From: Bacillota bacterium
Lineage (GTDB): Bacteria; Bacillota; Clostridia; Acetivibrionales; DTU013
DNA length: 26,667 nucleotides
NCBI GenBank assembly: GCA_023409615.1
Contig: JAEYRF010000112.1
Span: 1 to 26,667 of the forward strand
Direction: 5' to 3'
Under the pieces are notes generated by a model that did not search any database, was not told the origin of the DNA, and saw nothing but the letters and a program-made list of their open reading frames with translations. The position numbers were made by a program, and so were the translations under genes. Below, piece by piece: positions 8,463 to 15,535 of the stretch (the stretch's first letter is position 1; each line of letters starts with the position of its first letter).

Positions 8463-8497
8463 AAATTATCAAATAATATTAAAATATATGCTTTTTT
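8453..8497 (+). terminator. possible AT-rich terminator after the flotillin gene
   Basis: AAAAGCATA (8453-8461, overlapping the flotillin stop codon) can pair with TATGCTTTT (8487-8495), followed by more T. The stem is 9 bp but the loop is 25 nt and AT-rich, so termination may be inefficient. Confidence 0.4.
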
Positions 8498-8509
8498 GGC
8501 GAAATATAG

Positions 8510-8568
8510 TATAATGATATGGGGCAGTCATGAGCAGGCTGAAAGCTAGGCTTAAAGCAGGCTGTCCC
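8510..8568 (+). promoter_or_regulatory. candidate zapA promoter -10 and leader hairpin
   Basis: A perfect TATAAT lies at 8510-8515, though no good -35 sits 16-18 bp upstream. About 6 nt later GGGGCAG (8521-8527) can pair with CTGTCCC (8562-8568) with one G-U wobble, enclosing a 9-nt direct repeat AGCAGGCTG (8533-8541 and 8556-8564). This could be the 5' leader of zapA; I do not match it to a known riboregulator. Confidence 0.35.
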
Positions 8569-8606
8569 ATTAGTAAAGCTTGATCTTTACAAGCACTGCC
8601 GAAAGG

Positions 8607-9029
8607 ATGCTGATTGCATTGACTTCCAGGAACAAGGTGGAGCTGAGAATAGCAGGCAAAGATTATACTGTAGTTGGAGTGGAACCGGAAGAGTATATCC
8701 AGAGAGTCGGGCACTACATCGACAGAAAAATGACGGATGTTATGAGGGCCAGTAATAGTCTGAGCACGTCATTAGCTGCTGTTCTGACGGCTATCAATGT
8801 TGGTGATGATTTATTCAAGAGCCGCGAGAGCGAGTTCAACATAAAAAAGGAACTGAAAAAGGCTATGGAGGAGTTGCAAAGCCTCAGAGAGGACAAACAG
8901 CGCCTGATGCAGGAAAACTCGTCCTTGAGTGGTTTGAATACAAACCTCAAGCTGGAGCTTGCAAAAAGAGAAGCTGAGCTTGGCGAGGTTCGCAATTCGT
9001 TGAATAAAGCAGAAAAAACAAGAGAGTAA
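8607..9029 (+). CDS. zapA: cell division protein ZapA
   Basis: A 140-aa ZapA-like protein that promotes FtsZ ring bundling at mid-cell. The N-terminal globular head (KVELRIAGKDYTVVGVEPEEYIQRVGHYIDRKM) is the family signature. It is followed by the helix that starts LSTSLAAVLTAINVGDDLFK and a long heptad-rich coiled coil to the end (EELQSLREDKQRLMQENSSL). The coiled coil is somewhat longer than in E. coli ZapA, as is common in clostridia. The start is uncertain: ATG at 8607 has its purine-rich GAAAGG directly against it, while the in-frame TTG at 8619 would use the same site at about 12 nt and give MTSRNKVEL, nearer to the usual family start. It has its own leader and is followed by a strong terminator. 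Confidence 0.88.
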   Translation: MLIALTSRNKVELRIAGKDYTVVGVEPEEYIQRVGHYIDRKMTDVMRASNSLSTSLAAVLTAINVGDDLFKSRESEFNIKKELKKAMEELQSLREDKQRLMQENSSLSGLNTNLKLELAKREAELGEVRNSLNKAEKTRE

Positions 9030-9048
9030 CAACTAAAACGTCAATGTG

Positions 9049-9087
9049 ATCGCTTCGCAGGGCAATGCCCTTTGCGGAGCGATTTTG
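9049..9087 (+). terminator. intrinsic terminator after zapA
   Basis: ATCGCTTCGCAGGGC pairs with GCCCTTTGCGGAGCGAT around a short AAT loop (9049-9083; one mismatch and a 2-nt bulge), followed by TTTTGATT. Confidence 0.85.
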
Positions 9088-9092
9088 ATTAA

Positions 9093-9119
9093 TAGCCATT
9101 TGCGAAGCAAATCCGGCTA
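9093..9119. repeat. dispersed palindromic element, copy 1
   Basis: TAGCC-ATTTGC-GAA-GCAAAT-CC-GGCTA folds into an 11-bp stem with a 2-nt bulge and a GAA loop. The core GCC...GGC (9095-9117) recurs at 17992-18014 with 22 of 23 positions identical. It lies 10 bp after the zapA terminator hairpin and about 100 bp before the U32 gene. Confidence 0.75.
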
Positions 9120-9219
9120 AAATCTTAGGGGCTGGTCGATGGACCTGAGATTTTGATTTATAGCATGGTCGAAACTTGCTAAGACTATTGAATAATAAAG
9201 ACTGAAAAATGGAGTAATA

Positions 9220-11844
9220 ATGAATAAGCAAATTGAACTGCTGGCTCCGGCAGGAAGCCGTGATGCTTTGCATGCTGCTGTGGAAAACGGTGCAGATGCT
9301 ATATATCTTGGTGGAAAGCTTTTTAGTGCCAGAGCACAAGCGGACAACTTTGATATTGAGATACTGAAGGAAGAGCTGCAGTATGCACATGCAAGGGGCG
9401 CAAACATTTATCTGACAATGAACACATTGCTATCTGACTCAGAGATGGAGCAGGCACTGGAATTTGCAGTGCAGGCTTACAGTGCGGGTATTGACGGAAT
9501 TATTGTGCAGGATATTGGACTGGCTGCAGCATTGCGCCGTATCATGCCGGACATGCCGCTCCACGCCAGTACGCAGATGACTGTATATGATCTTGCCGGA
9601 GTGCAGTATCTTGAAGATATGGGATTTAGCAGAGTTGTTTTAGCGAGAGAATTGTCTTTGCAGGAGGCGTCGGAAATTTCACGGAACACACACCTTGAAG
9701 TGGAGGCGTTTATCCACGGTGCTCTATGTGTATGCTACTCGGGGCAATGCTTGATGAGCAGCATGATCGGCGGCAGGAGCGGGAATCGCGGCAAATGTGC
9801 GCAGCCCTGCAGATTGCCATATGAGCTGGTTGGTGTTGGATCAGACCGGGCTTATATACAGAATGCCCGTCCACAGTATACTCGTCCACAGCATGCCCGG
9901 TACCTGTTAAGCCCGAAGGATATCTGTTCTTTGGATTTCATTGGGGATATCGTAGCTTCTGGAATCCATTCTCTAAAGATTGAGGGCAGGATGAAGAGCC
10001 CGGAATATGTTGCCACGGTGGTGCGTATATACAGAAAATATATCGATATGGCAATGAAACGGATGAGCATGGGAGAACCTGTTCAGCCGGAAATTGATAA
10101 AGCAGACAGACATGACCTATTGCAGATTTTCAATAGAGGCGGATTTTCTGAAGGTTATATGAAGGGAAAAACCGGAGCCGATATGATGAGCTGTGAGAAG
10201 CCGAACAACAGCGGAATCTATCTGGGAAAAGCTGCAGCGTATGACAGTTATACACAGATGCTCAGTATCAGGCTGGAAGACAGGCTTTCTGCCGGCGATG
10301 GCATCGAGGTCTGGACAGGCAGTTCTGACAGTCCGGGTGGAACGGTCACAGTAATTAAAAAGGGAAAGCTGGATCTGAATACGGCTGAAAAAGGTGACCT
10401 TGTCAACATTGGACATATCAGGGGAAGGGTCACGCCTGGTGATGGAGTTTACAAGACGACAGACATCGAACTGAACAAATCAGCCCGCGAATCATTTGCC
10501 GGTAAGAACACCAAGCGGATCGATATTATGGGGCAGGTCACACTAAAATCCGGACAACCACTCAAGCTTAGCGTTTACGATTGCAGCGGGAATAGTTCGG
10601 AAGCAATTGGGACATTGCTTCCTGAGAATGCAATAAACAGGCCATTAACGCCGGAACGGCTAAAGGAACAACTGGGCAAAACAGGAGCGACTCCATTTAC
10701 ATTTAGTGATCTTAAGGTGAATATCGAAAGTGGTCTGTCCATTCCTGTCAGTGAAATTAATGAAGTGCGCAGGCAGGCTTTGAACAGCCTGCATAATGCA
10801 AGAGCCGATAAGTACCCGGAGCGGCGAAACGATGACGGCATTACTGCACGGTTGGGCGAATTGTTCCACAAGCCCGGCGATATGCCGCCCGATACAATGA
10901 CTCAGCAGGTATATACTCAAAAAGTATCATTAAAAGCTGACCAGCCTGTAATTTCTCTCTACTATTATAAGTGGGATCGGAGCACTAAACTCACGGATCT
11001 TGGTGCAGACAGAATTTATCTGCCCTTTACGGCATTTGATAGGCCTGAGTTCGTAGATGCAGTATCTTCACTTAGAAAAGAGGGAGTAGAGCTATTCGGC
11101 TGGGTCCCATCTGTCACCAGAGGTAATTATGAGAGGCTCATCAGGAGATTCTCTGTCAAGTCGGGTATATCCGTAAACTCTGTGTTTGATGGAATCCTCG
11201 CTGGGAATATCGGTACATTTTCGAAGTTCCGGGATATGGGTGTACGATTGGCCGGAGATATTTCATTGAACCTGTACAACGCATTGTCTGTGCGTGAAGC
11301 TGCGAAGCTTGGCTTAGAGAGTACAGCGCTTTCGGTGGAAATGACACTCAAGCAGATATATCGTCTGTCATCAGATCCATCATCCGGACTGTCAGCTAAC
11401 GCTTCATCCCGTCCGGCTTTGGAAGCAGCTGTGTATGGCAGATTACCGCTCATGATCAGCGAGTATTGTCCTGTTGGCTGTACAGAAGGAGGGTTTAGTG
11501 CCTCTTCCAAGTGCAGCGGCTGCTGCAGCAAGGGGGAGTATCTGTTGAAGGATAGACTTGGGATTGAGTTCCCTGTACTCAGTGACAATGTAGATTGCAG
11601 GAGTACTATTTTAAATTCAAACGTGCTTTTTATACCTGACGGAGCGAAAAGTCTCAGACAGGCTGGAGTTGATATCTTCAGATTATATATCCTGGACGAG
11701 AGGCCGGAGGACGTAAAAGAGCTGGTGCGGCTGTTCAGGGCATCTATAATTGGCAGCAATACTGATATAGAGGCTCACAATGAGCTTGTTGAGCGTATCA
11801 AAGCGACCGGCTTCACGAAAGGACATTATTATAGGGGAGTATAA
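9220..11844 (+). CDS. U32 family 'peptidase' with DUF3656-type region (RlhA-like)
   Basis: An 874-aa member of the U32 family. The N-terminal half is a TIM-barrel (IELLAPAGSRDALHAAVENGADAIYLGG). It carries the family cysteine motif EAFIHGALCVCYSGQC...RGKCAQPCR with Cys170, Cys172, Cys177, Cys193 and Cys197, which in relatives bind an iron-sulfur cluster. Homologues with this long architecture include E. coli RlhA (YdcP), needed for 5-hydroxycytidine formation in 23S rRNA; others in the family hydroxylate tRNA or ubiquinone. A role in RNA hydroxylation is therefore likelier than proteolysis. The C-terminal third has a second barrel-like part and a Cys-rich cluster (YCPVGC, CSGCC). A short tandem, RPQYTRPQHAR, interrupts the region after the cysteine motif. 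The start is ATG 9220 with GGAG at 9211-9214. Substrate is unproven. Confidence 0.9.
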   Translation: MNKQIELLAPAGSRDALHAAVENGADAIYLGGKLFSARAQADNFDIEILKEELQYAHARGANIYLTMNTLLSDSEMEQALEFAVQAYSAGIDGIIVQDIGLAAALRRIMPDMPLHASTQMTVYDLAGVQYLEDMGFSRVVLARELSLQEASEISRNTHLEVEAFIHGALCVCYSGQCLMSSMIGGRSGNRGKCAQPCRLPYELVGVGSDRAYIQNARPQYTRPQHARYLLSPKDICSLDFIGDIVASGIHSLKIEGRMKSPEYVATVVRIYRKYIDMAMKRMSMGEPVQPEIDKADRHDLLQIFNRGGFSEGYMKGKTGADMMSCEKPNNSGIYLGKAAAYDSYTQMLSIRLEDRLSAGDGIEVWTGSSDSPGGTVTVIKKGKLDLNTAEKGDLVNIGHIRGRVTPGDGVYKTTDIELNKSARESFAGKNTKRIDIMGQVTLKSGQPLKLSVYDCSGNSSEAIGTLLPENAINRPLTPERLKEQLGKTGATPFTFSDLKVNIESGLSIPVSEINEVRRQALNSLHNARADKYPERRNDDGITARLGELFHKPGDMPPDTMTQQVYTQKVSLKADQPVISLYYYKWDRSTKLTDLGADRIYLPFTAFDRPEFVDAVSSLRKEGVELFGWVPSVTRGNYERLIRRFSVKSGISVNSVFDGILAGNIGTFSKFRDMGVRLAGDISLNLYNALSVREAAKLGLESTALSVEMTLKQIYRLSSDPSSGLSANASSRPALEAAVYGRLPLMISEYCPVGCTEGGFSASSKCSGCCSKGEYLLKDRLGIEFPVLSDNVDCRSTILNSNVLFIPDGAKSLRQAGVDIFRLYILDERPEDVKELVRLFRASIIGSNTDIEAHNELVERIKATGFTKGHYYRGV

Positions 11845-11901
11845 CGAGGCAACGAAGATATCAAAATTTTATTTGAACCGAGGCATTATAAGGAGGATTG
11901 G

Positions 11902-12513
11902 ATGAATAATACTATTGATGTTTACATTAAGGTTGAGGGAGAGGGAAAAGTCCCGCAATATGCTTCAAGCAATGCAGCCGGCTGTGATTTGTATGCTACT
12001 GAGGATATGGCAATCAGGCCGGGTGAGACGAAAGTTATGCCGCTTGATTTCAACATGGCCATTGGCACACAGTATGAAGCGCAAATCAGACCAAGGAGCG
12101 GGCTGTCTCTAAAGACAGAGCTTCGCATTCCAAATGGACCGGGTACTATTGACAGTGATTATCGTGATACGGTAGGAGTACTGATGCAGAACACCTTTAA
12201 TATCGCTAATCTGCCCTGGCAGATCAGCCAGAAACCTCAGCTTCTGGAAGACCTGTATCGTAACTATAAAGAAATCAGTCTATCCGAGTATATGGCGTCC
12301 ACGCATGGATCAGGAGCCTTTGCGATGCAGATCCTTGAGCAAACAATCTATATTGATGATCTGGGAAACCCCTATGGCACGATATATATAAAAAAAGGCG
12401 ATAGAATCGCTCAAATGGTCTTTTGTGAATATAAGAGAGCAAACTTCATAAACCATCCCGATCCGCGAAAAATAGGCGAGGACAGGGGCGGCGGCTTTGG
12501 ACACACAGGCTGA
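11902..12513 (+). CDS. dut: dUTP diphosphatase (dUTPase) with a large insertion
   Basis: A trimeric-type dUTPase, which hydrolyses dUTP to dUMP and pyrophosphate to keep uracil out of DNA. Four motifs are clear: AAGCDLYA (25-32), PRSGLSLK (64-71), GTIDSDYRD (81-89) and GDRIAQMVF (166-174), and the Gly-rich C-terminal motif DRGGGFGHTG (194-203), which closes over the nucleotide. The protein is 203 aa against about 140-150 aa usual, because roughly 55 residues (about 102-160) are inserted between motifs 3 and 4. The insert is helical-looking (EDLYRNYKEISLSEYMAS) and keeps a plausible return strand (GTIYIKKGDRIAQ). Motif 3 ends in Asp where Gly is usual. AAGGAGG precedes the ATG by 6 nt. It follows the U32 gene by 57 bp, and its stop codon abuts the convergent response-regulator gene. 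Confidence 0.9.
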   Translation: MNNTIDVYIKVEGEGKVPQYASSNAAGCDLYATEDMAIRPGETKVMPLDFNMAIGTQYEAQIRPRSGLSLKTELRIPNGPGTIDSDYRDTVGVLMQNTFNIANLPWQISQKPQLLEDLYRNYKEISLSEYMASTHGSGAFAMQILEQTIYIDDLGNPYGTIYIKKGDRIAQMVFCEYKRANFINHPDPRKIGEDRGGGFGHTG

Positions 12514-13440
12514 TCATATCCATCTGCGGTATCTGTTATAGCTTTTATCGGCATATCTTCTTGTGTCTGTCGGGATGGAGACGATTTTCTCAAGCATTTC
12601 TTTGTCTGAGATCCGCTTAAATGCTTTCTGCATTAGCTGTTGAAAGCTTTTTCCATCCTTTGGGAAAGTAACATAAACAGGGTAAATATATCCGTTTAGA
12701 TCAATATTCATTTTACTGAACTCTAAGTCCATGCTTTTCTTTATTTTTTCGGACACCAATTGGGCGCCGACCTCGTCAGTGCAGGGAAGAACAATGAGGA
12801 TATCCCTGTTTTGGTTCAATACGATCGTATCCGTTTCGCGAAGGGCATCTCTTGCGTTCCTGACTGCCATTGTAAAAACTGATGTTTTATAATCGTCGGT
12901 GATACTTTGCCCACTCTCCGCCTTCGAACCCAATTGAAGTGTTGTGATCAGTATCAGAGACAGTGGAGCGCCGCTGCGTCCGGAGAACTTGATCTCCCTC
13001 TGTACATAGCTGTCGAACGACATGCTGATATTACTGATTTTTTCTGTATTGTAAAAAAATGAATCTTCAGTGGGGAGAATACTTCTGATTGAGTTTTCAA
13101 GCCTTTTCACCTGGTAGGGTTTCACAATATAATCATTTACAGAATATTTTAAAGCTTCCTGTTTAAGCTCCGGCCTATCTGATTGTGACATAACTATAAC
13201 AGGAACATTTCCACCTTCTAAGTTTTTGATGCTGTTTAGCGCAACAAATCCATCTGCTTCTGTGGGAAATGCCAAATCCATAATAACCAGTTTCAAATCT
13301 TCGATGTTTGGATCCAAAAGCTTGAATTGGTTGATGTCTCCAACTTCGATGATATTGAAGCGGCCTGCTTTTTCTATGATATGACGGATCTTTTGCCGTT
13401 CATATGCTGAATAATCCATTACAAGTATTACGCCATCCAT
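12514..13440 (-). CDS. response regulator with degenerate GGDEF-like domain
   Basis: A 308-aa protein. Residues 1-125 are a receiver domain: acidic Asp9, probable phosphoacceptor Asp55 in LVIMDLAFP, a switch Ser in VPVIVMSQSD and the conserved Lys in DYIVKPY. The remaining 180 residues follow a nucleotide-cyclase fold pattern (PLSLILITTLQ, VRNARDALRETDTIVL, DILIVLPCTDEVGAQLVSEKIKKSM), but the GGDEF signature itself is replaced by QNRDI, so diguanylate cyclase activity is not expected. It probably acts by binding a partner. The ATG at 13440 is chosen because AGAGG (13450-13454) sits 8-9 nt upstream; an in-frame GTG at 13449 would be fused to it. It has a good promoter (13482-13510). No kinase gene is adjacent; the orphan kinase at 19091-20041 is one candidate partner. 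Confidence 0.87.
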   Translation of the reverse strand: MDGVILVMDYSAYERQKIRHIIEKAGRFNIIEVGDINQFKLLDPNIEDLKLVIMDLAFPTEADGFVALNSIKNLEGGNVPVIVMSQSDRPELKQEALKYSVNDYIVKPYQVKRLENSIRSILPTEDSFFYNTEKISNISMSFDSYVQREIKFSGRSGAPLSLILITTLQLGSKAESGQSITDDYKTSVFTMAVRNARDALRETDTIVLNQNRDILIVLPCTDEVGAQLVSEKIKKSMDLEFSKMNIDLNGYIYPVYVTFPKDGKSFQQLMQKAFKRISDKEMLEKIVSIPTDTRRYADKSYNRYRRWI

Positions 13441-13481
13441 GGCTGACACCTCTTTTGCAGATACATTTGCGTTTAGTTGAT

Positions 13482-13510
13482 AATATAGCTTTACATTATT
13501 ATATCGACAA
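13482..13510 (-). promoter_or_regulatory. sigma-A-type promoter of the response regulator
   Basis: On the minus strand, -35 TTGTCG (13505-13510), 17-bp spacer, -10 TATATT (13482-13487). Confidence 0.6.
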
Positions 13511-13555
13511 ATAAGTAAAAATAGTTAACCTGATGATTATGACAGAAGCATCAAA

Positions 13556-13589
13556 CAGGGGCATCTGCGATCAATAGCTGATGCCCCTG
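13556..13589 (-). terminator. terminator after fucI
   Basis: CAGGGGCATC (13556-13565) and GATGCCCCTG (13580-13589) form a perfect 10-bp stem 31 bp beyond the fucI stop codon. The T-tract on the minus strand is short (TTTGATGCTT). Confidence 0.75.
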
Positions 13590-13619
13590 CATTTGTATTA
13601 TTTGATTAGACGGACTTAA

Positions 13620-15398
13620 TTAGCGGTACAGAGGACCGTATTGCTTACATGCTCTGTAATCAGCACTCTCAAGATCTTTTGTTCCGAATGCCGCCCATGA
13701 GTGAGGTCTGTAAATATCATCATTACCTACGTTGTGAAGTGAAACAGGTATGCGCAGCATCGAGGCCAGTGTGATAAGGTCTTTTCCGATATGACCGTAA
13801 GCGAATGCTCCATGGTTTGCGCCCCAATTAGCCATAACTGAATAAACGTCCCTGAAAGCACCCTCACCGGTCAAACGAGGTGCAAACCACGTTGTTGGCC
13901 AAGTTCTATCTGTGCGGTCATCTAGCGTTTTATGGACATCTTCATCAAGTGTAACGGTGTTGCCCTCAGCAATCTGTAGTACAGGCCCGATTCCATCGAC
14001 CAGATTCATACGAACCAGAGTCACAGGCATTTCGCACTGTGTTCTGAAGTGGGATGAAAAGCCGCCGCCCCTGAAATATTCGACATTTGCACTCGGCCAA
14101 TCCACGACGTCGAGAATGCTTCTTATGTCACTCTCCTCCATATCCCACCAGGCTTTCATACAGCCGTTGCCTGACTTGTCCTTCGCCATACCGCAGGCAT
14201 CAAGTGCAGCCGCACCTGAATTGATTAAATGGATAAAACCGTTCTTAGCAAGACCTGTAAGTTTTTTGCCGGTCACGCGTTCCACCGCTTCAGGACTCCA
14301 GTAGGTACGTATGTCTGCGAACACACTTGCACTACAGGTAAGCAGCTTTGTTAGAAGCATTGCCGTACCGTTAAGCCCATCATTTTCGGTCGCCAGAACA
14401 AGAGGTTCCTTTTTACCATTCCAGTCAAAGGAGGAATTCAGAATCGCTTCAGAAAAGTCAGCATTTGGAAGCCAGTCCGTCCACATCCTCTGCCCCTGAA
14501 AACCGCCGACAATGGCATTCCTGCCTAGTGCTTCCTCATGCCAACCCATATCGGCAAGCTTACTGTTTCCCAAAAAGATATCGCGTATAATGAGTGTCAT
14601 TTTCACAATAAATTCCCATTCATTCTTTACAACCTTCGACCTGGTGATTATTTCAGGAAGTACCTTCCCCTCACTGACGTCTATTCCCGGTCTGCAGTTT
14701 TCTTTGACCCATTTAAGAGCTGTCTCGTACTCATCATGGTCATAAATCTCCAGTGTAATACGACGAAGAATCTCAGTCATATCCACCCACTCGGCACGAA
14801 TACCCAGATATTTCTGGAAAAAGTTCATATCGCAGTAGGAGCCTGAAATACCCATAGATACAGAACCCAAGCCTACATAGGCTTTGTTGCGCATCTGGCC
14901 GACGGTAACAGCGCAGCGGGCGAAACGAAGCAGTTTTTCCTCCACATCTGCCGGAATTGAGGTGTCACCCATGTCCTGAACATCATGGCCATATATAGAA
15001 AATGCCGGAAGCCCTCTCTGGGCATGGGCTGCCATAACTGCAGCCAGATAGACTGCGCCCGGACGTTCAGTACCATTGAAGCCCCATACAGCTTTGATAG
15101 TGAGAGGATCCAGATCCATGGTCTCACTTCCGTAGCACCAGCAGGGAGTTACGGTAAGTGTGGCGCATACATTCTCCTGCGCAAATTTTTCTGCACATCT
15201 TGCAGCTTCTGCGCCTCCGCCTATAGTGGTATCTGCAATGATACATTCTACCGCTGTTCCGTCTGCATAGCGAACATGCTCGCTGATAAGCCTTGCAGCA
15301 GCGTTTGCCATATCCATTGTCTGCACTTCAAGCGATTCGCGGACACCACCCCAACGCCCGTCTATTACAGGTCTTATACCTATTTTTGGATAACCCAT
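13620..15398 (-). CDS. fucI: L-fucose isomerase
   Basis: A full-length 592-aa aldose-ketose isomerase that converts L-fucose to L-fuculose, and in many species also D-arabinose to D-ribulose, with a divalent metal (usually Mn). The start GYPKIGIRPVIDGRWGGVRESLE is typical of FucI. Metal ligands known from the E. coli enzyme are present and offset by one: Glu338 (in LATENDGLNG), Asp362 (in FADIRTYWSP) and His529 (in WGANHGAFAYGH). The ATG has AAGGAGG at about 7 nt. The gene stands alone with its own promoter and terminator; no fuculokinase, aldolase or permease is in the window, so the rest of the pathway must be elsewhere. An inverted repeat overlaps its promoter and suggests local repression. 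Confidence 0.97.
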   Translation of the reverse strand: MGYPKIGIRPVIDGRWGGVRESLEVQTMDMANAAARLISEHVRYADGTAVECIIADTTIGGGAEAARCAEKFAQENVCATLTVTPCWCYGSETMDLDPLTIKAVWGFNGTERPGAVYLAAVMAAHAQRGLPAFSIYGHDVQDMGDTSIPADVEEKLLRFARCAVTVGQMRNKAYVGLGSVSMGISGSYCDMNFFQKYLGIRAEWVDMTEILRRITLEIYDHDEYETALKWVKENCRPGIDVSEGKVLPEIITRSKVVKNEWEFIVKMTLIIRDIFLGNSKLADMGWHEEALGRNAIVGGFQGQRMWTDWLPNADFSEAILNSSFDWNGKKEPLVLATENDGLNGTAMLLTKLLTCSASVFADIRTYWSPEAVERVTGKKLTGLAKNGFIHLINSGAAALDACGMAKDKSGNGCMKAWWDMEESDIRSILDVVDWPSANVEYFRGGGFSSHFRTQCEMPVTLVRMNLVDGIGPVLQIAEGNTVTLDEDVHKTLDDRTDRTWPTTWFAPRLTGEGAFRDVYSVMANWGANHGAFAYGHIGKDLITLASMLRIPVSLHNVGNDDIYRPHSWAAFGTKDLESADYRACKQYGPLYR

Positions 15399-15433
15399 AT
15401 CTGCCTCCTTCTGTATATAAAATTTCTCCTTTC

Positions 15434-15462
15434 AGTATAGCAAAATAAACGCTATAATGGAA
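15434..15462 (-). promoter_or_regulatory. fucI promoter overlapped by inverted repeat
   Basis: On the minus strand, a consensus-like -10 TATACT (15434-15439) lies 17 bp after a weak -35 TTCCAT (15457-15462). An inverted repeat TATAGC-N9-GCTATA (15436-15456) covers the -10 and spacer, the right place for a repressor operator. Weak -35 plus operator would fit an inducible sugar gene. Confidence 0.55.
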
Positions 15463-15469
15463 CGTAAGA

Positions 15470-15498
15470 TTGAAAACTTGTTGCTGTTGAATTATACT
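15470..15498 (+). promoter_or_regulatory. sigma-A-type promoter of the LtaS-like gene
   Basis: -35 TTGAAA (15470-15475), 17-bp spacer, -10 TATACT (15493-15498). The start would be about 15505, some 30 nt before the coding region. Confidence 0.7.
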
Positions 15499-15535
15499 AT
15501 TTCAAAGTTTTTGATGCTTGATGGGGGAACTGATA

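Noticed and set aside
8521..8568. 6S RNA, because zapA is next to ssrS in some proteobacteria
   Set aside because: The segment is far too short for 6S RNA and lacks its long central bubble; that linkage is not known in clostridia.
11127..11759. Open frame of 210 codons on the minus strand
   Set aside because: Antisense to the conserved C-terminal part of the U32 gene, no ribosome site, no recognisable protein pattern.
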